A program made the position numbers and the translations under genes. A stretch of 64,000 bases of DNA from Chrysopilus asiliformis (lineage: Eukaryota; Arthropoda; Insecta; Diptera; Rhagionidae): contig OZ035961.1 of NCBI GenBank assembly GCA_964034945.1, forward strand, positions 5,810,001 to 5,874,000, written 5' to 3'. The notes beneath the pieces were generated by a model, which was not told the DNA's origin, made no database searches, and saw only the letters and a list, made by a program, of their open reading frames with translations. Positions 36,787 to 48,140 of the stretch are shown here, one piece after another. Every line of letters starts with the position of its first letter. The stretch's first letter is position 1.

Positions 36787-37172
36787 GCGCGGATTGCGGG
36801 CGCACGGATTGAGCTAGAGACTTGAAATTTTGCGTGGATCCGTTTTTCGTAAAATGCGAGGCTAAGTTCGTTAATGGGCAAAAATGGACCATTAGGGGGG
36901 GTACCCCCCATACGAACGAAATCGTTTTTTGTGAATATCTCGAAAACGGTGCATCTTATCAAAAAAGTGCAAGAACAAAAGTTATTTAGAATATAATTCT
37001 ACATAAAACTCCCATACATGAAAATCCAATTGGAATAAATTTTAAAAAATCTTATTGGAAAGTTTGACTTCAAAGTGGAATTTCAGTACAACTGTTCAAA
37101 TTTTGATACGAATATCACCATACGGGTCTCCAATGATTGCCAGATAGGCAATTATAGCTTTTGTTATGTTTA
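36608..37172 (-). mobile_element. Mini-me-like family 1 copy
   Basis: On the minus strand it runs from ACATAACAAAAGCTATAAT to CACCATACGGGTATA, full length, with a GTCC/GTCT tract at about 36741-36784. It abuts the 3' end of repeat C; ATTTTTATA at the junction may belong to either. Confidence 0.75.
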
Positions 37173-37422
37173 TATATTGGTATGATAAATATGTTTATGT
37201 CGTTTGAGTAATAACCTCAAATGTCAATAATAAATATTTGTATTTTTTCGTGAGAAAATAGTCAGTTTCAAAAAACCCCGGGTCCCGGGATCAAATACCG
37301 GAATTTCAAAAATAATTTGATCCAGATACCATTCCACCCTATGTTTCACTAAAATATAAAGCAGACTACTTAAACGAAAATTAAAAAAAAATCAAAGAAA
37401 TCACTCTTTGAAGAAAGTCACT
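37173..37422. other. Unassigned, with CCGGGTCCCGGGATC block
   Basis: A CCCGGGTCCCGGGATC palindromic stretch near 37278 is the only notable feature. Confidence 0.4.
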
Positions 37423-37553
37423 TTAATGCATTCTGCGGACAATTTCGGCCTCTCTGGTGTCCACAATATAATTTCCAACAAAGAGAAATTCTTTTATTGA
37501 CTGGAAAGATACTTTCGGCTTTAACGAATCCATCAGCTCTTTGTTGGGAATTC
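37423..37553 (-). CDS. Candidate terminal exon, function unknown
   Basis: On the minus strand a good splice acceptor (pyrimidine-poor, but ACATTACAG) is followed by an open frame of 42 codons. It reads IPNKELMDSLKPKVSFQSIK and continues through EFLFVGNYIVDTREAEIVRR to MH and a stop at 37423-37425. Coding-like codon mix and charged/hydrophobic alternation set it apart from the surrounding AT-rich frames. I do not recognise the family; a transposon-derived exon is as likely as a host exon. No upstream exon could be identified. Confidence 0.2.
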
Positions 37554-38499
37554 CTGTAATGTTTTAGCATATGACAAGATGGGAGACGTAAGGCCGCCGG
37601 CGGCTGTAATCAAAAGACCGCAGAACTAGTTAAAATACGATTATGTGATTCTGCTTTATCTCCTTCTGAAAAGTTGACCTCTATTGATTTTATACTTTAG
37701 TAAGCAAACGTTTTCTCTATGACGGAACTCTATCCATTTATCTTTATATCTACTAGATATAGCCGAAAATATATAATGGTTTGGGGAGAGTATTGTGTAA
37801 CTAGAAGATACCTCGATTCGGTATAGTAACATAGGACTGCGTGCAAGGCAGTCACGAAAACATCTTTCATCCGGTTCGGACAATAGAAATGTGCTCGTAA
37901 CTCAGCAAAACTTTTCCCAACATTTTTCCCATGGCCGTATTTTTGTCGAAGTAGCAAAAACGAAACGTCTACGAAAAGGCTATTGTTGTTCGCAACTATT
38001 GGAAAAAGCGCCAACAAGTATGCCAGCAGGACCAAGAAAAATTCTTTATTTTTCTATTGTGAAATTTTTTAAAAAAGTATGGCAAAATTGGGAAGTGGGA
38101 AGATTTAACGATAGACAGACCTGGCGTAATTTTAATAGGGCGAGTTCTATACAGTTAGCGAAATTCGTAAAGCCTTTCTTTTAATTTGGGTTATCGCTAC
38201 ATGATTTTTTTGATGAAACACTTTTGTAAAAGAAACCTGCTGAAATTTTAGATAAAATAGAACCATAACACGTTTTTTATGAGTACAATAATAATTCTGG
38301 AACTTTATCTAACGGCTCTCCATAAAAAATGTGACAAAATATTTCGGTTTTCTGATATGGCGAAATCCACGATAACTCGATGTTTCGTTGTCTTTGTCAA
38401 CTTTGACTTATCACAATAGAACAATAAAGAGTAATAATTTTTATTTGAGTAATAATTTATTTAAGTAATAATTTTTACTCAAATTATTTACTCATACTC
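37554..38499. other. Unassigned interval
   Basis: Overlapping frames of about 100 codons (37730-38035 minus, 37891-38184 plus) lack recognisable domains. Nothing else was seen. Confidence 0.45.
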
Positions 38500-38587
38500 G
38501 CGAAGATCCATGCGAAATTTCAGGCCAATCGGTTCAGCCGTTTTCAAGTGAAAGAGGAATAGATAGACAACAATTCATTTTTTTATA
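38500..38587 (+). repeat. Repeat C, 3' end fragment
   Basis: CCAATCGGTTCAGCCGTTTT, then AAGTGAAAGAGGAATAGATA and CAATTCATTTTTTTATATA match the 3' part of repeat C. A DD41D-like mariner begins directly after, using the TA in the repeat's AT tail. Confidence 0.65.
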
Positions 38588-39151
38588 TAAAGGGTCTTTC
38601 AACAAGGACATAACAATTTTGTATTTTAATAAAAACGCACCCTAAAACTTTTTTTATGATCTGGCTATGCTCAAACGTCAGTCAAGGTTTACATTTTTTA
38701 TTTTTAAGGTTTTTTTTAGGTTTACATGCCACACATCTGGTCAAACAATTGATCTATTGATGGAGAAGTTCGGTAATCGTGTAATCTCGAGAAATGGTCC
38801 GGTCGAATGGCCACCTCGCTCATGCGATTTAACGCCGTTGGACTTCTTTTTATGGGGTTATGTTAAGTCGTTGGTTTATGCCAACAAGCCAACAACGTTA
38901 GAGGAGCTCAGGGACAATATCGAACGCGAAATTGCCCACGTTCCGGCCGATATGTGTGGAAGAGTGGTGGAACATTGGCTCCAAAGAATCAATCAGCAAA
39001 CGTGCTCGCGGTGGCCATATGAACGACACCGAACTTCATACTTAAATGTAACATGTCCACTACACCTGGAATAAATTTCAGCCCGATATCTCAATTATTC
39101 TGTGTTTTATTTAAATACAAAATTGTTATGTCCTTGTTGAATGACCCGATA
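38588..39151 (+). mobile_element. Mariner-like element, DD41D-type, internally deleted
   Basis: The 35-bp ends start GGGTCTTTCAACAAGGACAT on the left (38592) and GGGTCATTCAACAAGGACAT inverted on the right (ending 39147). A TA lies two bases outside each end (38588-38589, 39150-39151). The 564-bp element keeps only the 3' part of its transposase and so depends on a partner, if it moves at all. The transposase relative and TIRs differ from the rosa-type copies, so it is a separate lineage. Confidence 0.8.
38727..39074 (+). pseudogene. Mariner-like transposase C-terminal fragment
   Basis: The frame begins at CHTSGQTIDLLMEKFGNRVI and continues WPPRSCDLTPLDFFLWGYVK, LVYANKPTTLEELRDNIERE, ending HLE-stop. 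It holds the third catalytic Asp (in TPLD) and the C-terminal region. The first two catalytic Asp and the DNA-binding domain are deleted; the cut lies just after the position of the second Asp block. Upstream codons in the same frame (38667-38726) are not transposase. Inactive. Confidence 0.8.
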
Positions 39152-41066
39152 TTAGTATGATGGTGATTTTGGACCACGGCGTTCTGTCGAGAATTCGCAA
39201 TAAGACAAATATATGATGACCGTACTAGATTTAAATTCACCTTTCTCTCCGCAATGCATAGAAGTTTCGTTAGTCGCTAATGCGTTTTTTATTTGTTAAA
39301 AACAGTATAAAAAATAAATAAAGTTTATAAGTTTTAATAAACTTTTGTACTCATTAATGGGCAAAAATTTCGTGTTATCAAAATGTTTCTAAAATACAAA
39401 AATGTATAAAAATCTATGCACATTTACACGGAACCTGAACATATCCATTATAATTCACCTTAGGCGAATAAAATCCGAGTAGAAAAAAAGCTAAAATGGA
39501 ATGAGAACGGAAAAATGCCGACCCCGATTTTCAAGAAGGTGTTTTCCCAGTGTTCCAAATCTGACGGTCTGAAAAGTCTTGAAAGTCCATTAAACTTAAA
39601 AAGATCCAACACCTCTAATACCGGCAACATGAGGAAAAAAAAAGTGAAGAAATTTTAAATGTAACCATTAAAGGGACTAAAGCTTACAGAAATTTAACAG
39701 CATAAAGATGTATATCACCTTAGATGATGGGGAGAGGAAATAAAATTGAAACTTTAGGCGAAAGTATTTTAACAACTTGGTTCGTTTGTCGAATGGGTGT
39801 TGGGATTGGACAGATTTCGAACGGTTAATGGGTGCAAGAGATGGTGGTGGTTTTCAGGGGGCAGTTGAAACGAAAAATAGGGCCAGTACAGAGTAAATAT
39901 TCGACTATGCACTCGATGTATATATCTATAATACCTCGTATCTGTAACAGAGTTTCATAGATGGGAATAATGAAAAAAAAAAAAAAAAAAACGAAAAAGG
40001 CTAAAGACGGATTCAAATACATATAGTGTTAGTAGGTATATATAAGTGAATATCCTTATGGCGGGTATGTTAGAATAATACAAAAATGGCTTGCTGGTGT
40101 ACACTTGTAAGTTTTGCTCGTTTTCGTCGGCGTTGAGCCTTTTGGCGTTGCCTTCCCGTTTTTACAAAAAAAAGAGCTCCCGATTTATTCCGTGAGGAAA
40201 ACGAGCCAAGGACTGTAGAGTGCGCCCAATGCTTTCATCCTTCTATACTTCCTTTCATTCCCGAATATTCCCAAATGTTCCTCTTCATTCATTCATCCAT
40301 CCATCCATCTATCCAGCCATCCATTCAAGTCAGTTTCCCAGGATTCACAGAGTCTATATTCGCATACACTGCGCTATGCTGTACACCAGGATAGAATGCT
40401 TTTTACGGCTTACGGAGTTCTGGACGAACAATAAAGTTTCTACTGGAACGTGCTTTTAACATAATGGCGTCTTCTTGCCGAAAGCAACAGAAAAATAAAA
40501 GAACGAAGGAATAAAAATAAAATCAGCAGCACAAAGAAAAAAAAAGAAGCGGGCCGAGTGAGTGAAAGAAAGTGACTTGGTTAGTATATAAACATCAGAT
40601 CAAAAAAAAAAATATGTTTCACTTTCCGTATTGGTAACTTTGAAACGCACATGTCTGGCAAAAAGACAGTTACAACATATCAAAAAACTACATACGTCTG
40701 TAATAGCAATAGTGGGTATTTTGCCAGTACATTTTTTTTGCTTTAGCCTTTAGTGCGAAACACAATTAAGTGGTGCATAAAATTGTAGGGTTCTCACTGG
40801 TGTAGACGTCCATATTCAGTCTTTTATTCACTATTCGTATTTAAAAGCTGATAAAACATGCTGATTTGTGCATAAATTTGATTGTATTGTACTTTTTCGG
40901 CTAAGCATTGTGTCGGAGTTTTTTTTTTACGTTTCTCAGAATTACCTAAATACGATCTGGTATATTTTGCACTGGATCCATGTCTGAACTTATCAAATTG
41001 AGCCATTCCAAGACGTTGACTGTTGAAAAGTTACAGACAGACGGACAAATAGCACTTCATTTTTGT
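39152..41066. other. Unassigned, with poly-A and CATC repeats
   Basis: A 19-base poly-A tract lies at 39973-39991 and CATCCATCCATC-type repeats near 40290-40325. No gene was supported. Confidence 0.5.
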
Positions 41067-41930
41067 GCGAGGGCGGGCTGAAAAGTAATCGGCATAGGCA
41101 AGAAACAGATTTTTCGCCAAAACTCATTTTATTTATCCACCTAATCTCCTGTTAAGGCAATACCCTTCGTCGATCGATTCTACAGTTTTTTGAGACCCTC
41201 CGAATAATACGATTTCTTGAAGCCTTCAAAATAGACCTCTGTTTCAACGATAACCTCCTCGTTCGAACCAAATATTGCACCACCGAGCCATTTCCTTAAG
41301 TTAAGATAATGATAATAATCGCCGGTTCTTTGTCCTGGTGGAAGAAGACTTTTTCGTTCACAAAATGCGGCTGCTTTCGCTTCAAATCGGCTTCGAATCA
41401 ATCCAGCAGCTCTGCATAATATACGTCGCGTCGGTGATCTTTTTGCCCTTTTCAAGGTAATCGATGTGAATAATACTGTGCGCATCCCAAAAAACTGCGG
41501 CCATGACGTTGTTGCCCGAAAGACTCACCTTAACCTTCTTTGGCTTCGGTTCGTCAAAAGAAGCCCACTGTTTTGACTCCTCCTTGGTCTCTGGTGTGTT
41601 GCGATGGATTCATCTTTCGTTCACGGTTACGAAGCGGCGCAAAAAGTCTTTATCGCGGTTGAATATCGCCCATTTGAAGTTTTAACGCGATGCCAACAGA
41701 GAGCAAACGCGGCACCCATCTGGCTGTGAGCATCCTCATTCCCAACTATTCATTCGATGTATTCTCCACTCGTTCGTGTGAGACGTCCAACGTCCTCAGG
41801 AATCTCGCGCACCTTCAATCGTCACTCGTCAATAACGACACCACAGATTTTAGGCACAATTTCTGGTGTGGTGACCTCTTTTGGACGGCTTGAACGCTCT
41901 GCATCAAAAATGCTCGTACGACCGCGTTTA
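41067..41930 (-). pseudogene. Decayed DD34D mariner transposase
   Basis: On the minus strand, in changing frames, the order is that of a mariner transposase: RPKEVTTPEIVPKICGVVID, RLKVREIPEDVG, then TVNER-stop-IH (normally TVDETWIH, so the first catalytic Asp reads Asn), VFWDAHS..HIDYLEKGKKIT, and LRKWLGGAIFGSNEEVIVET to YYSEGLKKL. The second Asp region is scrambled. Several stops and frameshifts are present. A likely 3' TIR (GGGCGGGCTGAAAAGTAATC) lies at 41069-41088; the 5' end is missing. Subfamily (irritans or mauritiana) is unresolved. Confidence 0.82.
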
Positions 41931-43717
41931 CTAATTAATAGTGTAGGTTATCTAAGTTTTGCTATGTAAAATTTATTTTATGTGGTGACCTTAATTGCCA
42001 TTGGTGCTGAAGTAGTAATGATTTGAAAAATTGAATTAAATAATATACGAAAAACATGACTTTTTAGATTTTTGTGCAAATCTAAATAATGGCAGTTTTG
42101 AATTAGAAAAGGAAATTTTTAAAACCGTTCGTTAGAACTCCATAACTAAGAACGTATGAAAATCCCCTTTTAAAAGATGGTATTTATTCATTCATAAAGT
42201 CGTGGAGTATTTTTGTACATAGAAAAGTAAGTAATCCAGATTTATATTTTCAACTTTTTCAGTGTTATTATTTTAAAGTGTTTTCGCTTTTTTTTCTTGC
42301 AAGCTTCAGATCTTCCAAGTGTGTCTGTATTTGGAAATATCTAACATACAACTTATTTTGTGTTAAAATCGATTATCTATTTTTATTTAAACATTTTATT
42401 GCAAACGACGACAGAAACGTTTTTATATCGAATGGCAAACACAAATTCTAAATAAAAATTTCAAACGTTTGTGAAAATACGCTCAAAAAATTTTAGATGC
42501 GAGCAAAAGACAAGGCTATTTGTATTTAAAGAATTTAAAATTTTTTCTATGGTATAAATATCCATGGGTATCGCCACATGTTTTTGGGTACAGAAAGTAA
42601 ATTTCTTCTTACTGTTGTTGTTGGGTGTTTTTTTTCATCTGCTAGTGGATATCAAAAAAGACATCTGCATATGAATTTCCCTCCCAAAAGCTTTGTGGTC
42701 GCTTCATATGCACCACTTATGATGGTAAAATACTCAAAATCTTCTTCTTTTCAGTGGAAAATGATTCTTTAAAGCTGAGAATACCTTTGAGTGTTTTCCA
42801 CAATAAAAAATTCATGCAGAAGGAGGTCTTTTAGAATTCTTGTAGTATAAAATGCCAGAATGCCAGTCAGCTAACGATATAAGGACCGTATATGGCATAA
42901 AGGATACAAAGATTGCGGATATAACGAACAAACACCAGTCGAATAAGAAGGTTAAGGTAAAGTTTAAAATACAAATAAAAATACGAAAAAACTGCTGTTC
43001 CTCTCTATCCTGTATATCTACTATATATGCTTTGATTTCATTTTTCCCGGTATGGCAGGGCGCGTCGTATCAGTTAAACCTGAGTCTGGTTAACTCTCTC
43101 GTATTGCTCGTACCTTTTTTGTGGCAAGTCATCTTGAAACATTATGTATATACCAAAGTTTTGTCGATTGAAAGGTCTCCAAATAAAATAAGTATGATGA
43201 TGACGATAGGTACAGGCAGAGATAGAGGGTTGCAGGCATCATCGGATCTTGTTAAAAATACTAAAGGCTTGTGGAATGGCTGTTGGTGGGTTGCATATAA
43301 CAACCCAATGGGGGTTTAAAAAATATTTGCATATTTTCAGTGAAATGAAAAGGGAAAACCCGAAAAAATTTCATGAATACACATTTCATTAGATATTTCC
43401 GCGAATTTCCCAGCTCTTGCAGCAATTCGCAGAGCAAAGAAGCTAAAGAAAGTTGACGTCGTCGATGATGGTGGTGGATACTTCGATATATGAACGTTAA
43501 GGAATGAAGCTAAATTTTATTGGAATACATACGCTGGCTATATTTTGAAAAATTAAAATTCTATCTATATGTATGTTGGTCCTATATGTACATCCCTTTG
43601 AGGACACAACATATTCGTTAGATATTCTTAAATCACAGGTGAGGGTTTTTGATTTTCGGTTTCGTCACAAAAGGAAACCTGGGTTAAAATCGGTGTGCTA
43701 TGACGGGCACCAGCACG
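41931..43717. other. Unassigned AT-rich interval
   Basis: It includes a 155-codon frame (42852-43319 plus), the longest non-repetitive frame in the window outside transposons, but with no recognisable motif and low-complexity Lys/Ile-rich start. I do not call it a gene. Confidence 0.45.
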
Positions 43718-43989
43718 CACTCAGAAAAATGGAGGCTAACTCGACGATCTACATACGGCGTAATTGGCCTTGGGCAGGCGCGCGTTCGCCTGCATGTGGG
43801 CAAGTAAAACTGAGTTGACCTGTGGTCGGAGAAATTCTGAAATTAAGCCACCAGCAGGTGAAGTAGGGCATTGGGAGCTGCACGAGTTGACCTTAGATAG
43901 GTTAACTCTGACCGCTAGCTGGCTTACAGACACCTCTGTAAGGTCAGAGTTAACCTGACAAAAAGTTGACCTGGACATTTTTCTGAGTG
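43718..43989 (-). mobile_element. 272-bp CACT-ended MITE, copy 3
   Basis: It has the same ends and length as copies 1 and 2, in reverse orientation. The 2-bp duplication is CG at 43716-43717 and 43990-43991, which rules out a TA-only target preference. It is 272 bp with no indels. Confidence 0.85.
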
Positions 43990-44189
43990 CGTATAATTAA
44001 AGTAATCCCTAGTTGGAATGGGTCGAATTCACATAACATTACTCGTTTTTTGTAACCAACATTTATTAACTTGCGCAATGCGACAATGCAACGTATTCGG
44101 TATGCTATAGGTCAAGCTTGAGGATCTTTTCTGTTCTTATTATCAAATATTTCTTTTTATTTCTAATTTTTCCCTAGTTTTTTTTACAA

Positions 44190-44660
44190 CTATCGTTACA
44201 AAATAACTCTTGTGCAATCGTCATCGCAGGAACTCTTTTGTGACGAGTTGTTACAAGGTGTAGGGAGAGAGAGGGGGCGGGGGGAGGGTAGCATAAATGT
44301 GACGCCAATGTGAATTTTTCCACAACAGTACATCAGAAAACGTTGTTAGTATGAATTCTTTGGTCCAAAGTTGACCTATATGTTATAGCACTCTCTGTAA
44401 GTGAATTATAAAAGAGCACAATAGAAACAACGAAAAACAACAACAATTTTAGAGTCGTCACAAAGTAACTAGTTTGCAATGGTTTTTTTTGTGTGTGGTT
44501 ACAAAATAACCAATTTGTAACGGTTTTTTTGTGACCGGTAACAAAGCAATCGTCACATAAACCGATTTGCAACCGCTACTTTGTGACCAGGGTCTTATTG
44601 TAACCTGACTGACAAGTGGTTTCTCGGGTAACGATTTGTGAACAATTGTAAGGTTTTGTA
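44190..44660. repeat. Degenerate GTTACAAAATAAC internal repeats
   Basis: Several imperfect copies of a unit of 30-50 bp with the words GTTACAAAATAAC, TTTGCAATGG/TTTGTAACGG and TTTTTTTGTGAC occur, for example at 44200, 44459, 44500 and 44535. It looks like an old minisatellite or a decayed element; no clear ends. Confidence 0.4.
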
Positions 44661-46019
44661 CCAAAATTTAAATCTATAACTCAATTTGTTTGTGACTGTT
44701 AAAGTCTAATAGACAATTTCTCCGTGATAGGAGGCGAATATATTTGAAAAAGTTTTTATGAATTAGTATTAAAAGATTTTTTTTTGTGAATGTAGCGAGA
44801 CCGTCTTTCCCCTATAACGAAATTTCAAGCCCAGGCTGGTAAATCAGTCGGTTTGGAAGAATTTTGTAATTATATATGTATATTGGAACATTTTCATGCA
44901 CATATCGAAAATAATTAGTGGGCGGCATGTTTTCTTTATCCTTTTTACCTTTCGTTATGTTTTGTTTTACTTTGCCGTGCTGTTTTTGTTATGCTGTCAA
45001 ACTTTTCATTCAGTTCCATGTCGGCATTTCGAACAGTATAGAAGATTGTATCGTTCCTTATTTATATTTTATATCAAGTTCTTTAGTGTGATTACATTTG
45101 TAATTGTAATTATGAGCTCCTTGTGCATCCTTAACTGAAATATATACATTTTTTCAGTAGAAAATTTTTGGGTCTTCCACTCGTATTTCATTGGCCTCAT
45201 TCTGACGCCATTTGTTATCCATTTGAATTAGGAGGCTGCTAGCGTCAATTCGACATAGACGTTGGATGTTGCTTAGTCTACTAAAATATGATACCTCATC
45301 TCATATAGATACATCTTTTTGTGGTTGTGAAAATTTCTACGGACTTTGGATAATTTCCGTAATTAAGTAAATGGTGAGAACAACAACCGTTCAAGGTGTA
45401 ATTACATTCGATTACATTACTTTCGGCTAGCGCGAATTTAGATACTCACGGAATCATTCTCATTTTCCACTTCATCCCTAAAAATGGAATATGTATGTTG
45501 CGGGCTAAAAACAAATTCCCTTTTTGTACTTGGATAATGTTTTATGCTCGTCTAAATAAGATAAATACGAAATATTAGGGTCACTAGTTAAGTAGATGTT
45601 TTTATTTGAATAATAGAGTATTTTCTTATTTCTTGTCTTGCCTTGCGTTTCGTTTTTGTTTGAATTTTATTTGGTAGAAAAAAAATGCTGATAAAAGGAA
45701 AAACAACCCCACCTATTCCGCCTGCACTCAATTCAACCATAAACATAAGACTTTTGAATTGTTTTTGGTTGCCTTGCCATACACTTACTCATAACAATCA
45801 AGCATGATATTATTATTATTATTGATTCTTATAAAACGAATGGTAAAAGCAACGACTTGTATAGATATGCAAATTTTCCATTTTTGCCGATACACAAACA
45901 TTTTTTGTTCTGTCATAGGTTATTCAATGGGAACAATACCAGACTATATATTGAGTAAAGTAGAGTTTCTATTTGTAGAGTAGCTTTCCTAACAACAACA
46001 AAAAAAATCACTTGTGATC
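44661..46019. other. Unassigned AT-rich interval
   Basis: ATT trinucleotide repeats near 45808-45822. No gene or repeat end was recognised. Confidence 0.5.
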
Positions 46020-46290
46020 AACACCAAACCTTCCTCTGCAATATTTAGTTTAAAAAAAAAAATATGTGAAAAAAATTTTAAAAAAGCTTTTTTTTCAGGA
46101 AAAATTCACTAAAAGGTGAAAAACAATTTTTTGGGAGCTGTGTATCATAAAAGCGAGATAGATATGTATTTATTTTATTTTATTTCTAATGCTTTATTTC
46201 GCTTTTATTTCTGATACACAGTACCCAAACAATCATATTTTCCTTTTCAAAGCATTTTTTTCTAAATAAAGGCCTTTCTTAAAATCAAAA
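46020..46290. repeat. Imperfect foldback around CTGTGTATCA
   Basis: CTGTGTATCATAAAAGCGAG (46139) is mirrored by the inverse at about 46200-46225, and AAAAGCTTTTTTTTCAGGAA is loosely mirrored by TTCCTTTTCAAAGCATTTTT. A related GTCGTGTATGA...AAAAGCGAGATA block lies at 18912-18941. Arms are diverged. Confidence 0.4.
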
Positions 46291-46396
46291 ATTTTTATTT
46301 TTTTATTTTTTTCAGTCATTTGGTGTTTGAATAGTATTACTTAAAATCCAGAATGACGCCTGTCTTTCACCACGCATATATGGTTTTAGTCTTCGA

Positions 46397-46643
46397 ATAT
46401 ATGAGGCGTTAAAAGCTAGAGTGGACCAACCCACATAGAAGCTTTTTCACTTTTGTACTATTATTGACTGTAAATTTTTGGAAAAAAAATGTCTGTGGAC
46501 TTTATTACTCAATGTTGAAATGTTCTTTTGTGCATCCAAACATTTTTATCTAGAAACTCACTCGCAATAGAGATTCAAACACAAAAAAATTCACGATTTT
46601 GACATGTGGGTTGGTCCACTCTAGCTTTTAACGCCTCATATAT
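46397..46643. mobile_element. MITE with perfect 40-bp inverted repeats
   Basis: ATATATGAGGCGTTAAAAGC begins a 40-base arm (46397-46436) that is exactly inverted at 46604-46643. The terminal ATATAT is self-complementary, so TA or longer duplications cannot be separated from the TIR. The element is about 247 bp and non-coding. It is the only copy in the window. Confidence 0.75.
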
Positions 46644-46789
46644 CCTTGCCTTTGAGATATCCTTACAGAGTTCTTAATGCCAGAATCGGATTCAGCGGCC
46701 CCAAAAATCCCCAGAAGAGATTTTTTCCGGAAAATTTAAAAAAAAAGGAAAATCACGTTATCCTTACAGGACCTTCCTTTATCCTTATA

Positions 46790-46952
46790 GAAGGACGAAG
46801 TAGTGAAAATATTGTATTATCATCGGACTTACGTATGTGTTCAAAATTCCAAGTTAATCGGATAAGTGGAAGTGGGTCAAAATTATAGATTGCAAGATTT
46901 GACCCTGACAGACAAACAAACACATACGAAGGCAAGCTAAAATAAAGCTTTC
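46790..46952 (+). repeat. Dispersed repeat G, copy 1
   Basis: CCAAGTTAATCGGATAAGTG, AAGTGGGTCAAAATTATAGA, CAAGATTTGACCCTGACAGA and CTAAAATAAAGCTT align with 51070-51165. It is possibly a LINE or SINE 3' end, given the fixed AATAAAGCTT-type terminus. Confidence 0.5.
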
Positions 46953-46959
46953 AAAAATA

Positions 46960-48140
46960 ATATTTTTTCAAATATCTCGAAAACGGTTAAAGATACGTAA
47001 ATACGGTTAAAAAATACAAGAAATCTTATTTTCTTTTTTGGTTATATGAATTTTTTGTCAAAACCGCATAGTTTCGGAGAAATTTGCAAAAAAACTTAAT
47101 TTCTTTGAACTATGTGAAGAACCCAAAACCGTTTTTATATTGAGTAAAAGAGATACGTAAAGCCGTTAAAGCAAAAAATGTGGAATATTTTTCTTTAAAT
47201 TTGGCGATATTCATATTTCCATAAAAGTTTTGTTGTATCAGAACGGAAAAACAATCGAGAAATGGATATCAACATGAATTATTCGGATGAAACAACGTTT
47301 AATACAATAGTAGGTACAGATGTTTTTCTTATACTTTTTTTCGATATTTATATACCCACAACAAATGTTATAAAAACACATCCTTGATATGCAGAATGAA
47401 CTGAATACGTTGGGCTGTGTTTACATTTCGTTTTGAAATATCTTTAGAAATTTTTATCTGACACCATATCTTGAAAAAAAAAAAAAACAATAGCCCTTGA
47501 ATTCACTTTTTATATATTTTTTCCATACTTTTTCTTTTCACACACACATACATATATATATATATTTATATCTGATATTATTTTACTTCCCTCTGCTATA
47601 GAGAGAAAGTATTGTATTCATGGCGGAGACCTTCTCGAGAACGTGGGCAGATATAAACCTTTCGATCAGTACGCAATCCGATTTATGCAAAATCATGAGG
47701 ATGTGCATCTGTCTGTCGGTCTGCCGGTCTGTCGTTATGTCTGTCTGTCCATTTTACATATTTGAAATTTTTTGTATTTTCGTTTTACGAAAATCTTAGC
47801 TTTCTATCAACTTTTGGAAAAGTAACATTAGCTATAACGAGTACCTTCCAAACAATTTTTTTTTTTTGACAAAATACAGTTTTTTGAAAATTACAATGGT
47901 TTATGCATGTGTCTCTAACGGTTCTCAACATAATTGGAAAAAATTATATTTTTTTAAAATTTCTCGGAAACTATGCGCTTTTGTAAAAAAATGCATATAA
48001 CAAAATTCAAAGGAAATAAAATTTCCTGCATTTTTTTCTTTAACGGTTTTTACGAATCTTTAACGGTTCTCAATATATTTGAAAAAACATAATTTTTTGA
48101 CATATTTTTTTCGAAACTAAATATTGCAGAGGAAAGTTTT
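46960..48140 (+). repeat. Mini-me-like family 3 region, two parts
   Basis: The first part (46960-47260) has AAATATCTCGAAAACGGTTA and AAAACCGCATAGTTTCGGAG. The second part (47580-48140) has the hairpin TACTTCCCTCTGCTATAGAG...AAAGTATTG (47585-47616), a GTCTGTCGGTCTGCCGGTCT GTCY tract (about 47709-47751), and repeated CTTTAACGG...TCTCAA words. They may be two converging or tandem copies; edges are not clear. Confidence 0.45.

Noticed and set aside
41503..41969. Plus-strand frames over 41503-41969
   Set aside because: They are opposite-strand shadows of the decayed mariner transposase, whose protein similarity is on the minus strand.
42852..43319. 155-codon plus-strand frame
   Set aside because: No recognisable motif, no repeat or homologue in the window, and biased Lys/Ile content. 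Frames of this size can occur by chance in 64 kb.
23769..43978. 80-codon frame conserved in the three CACT MITEs
   Set aside because: The copies are almost identical at the DNA level, so frame conservation carries no information. The opposite strand is open as well.
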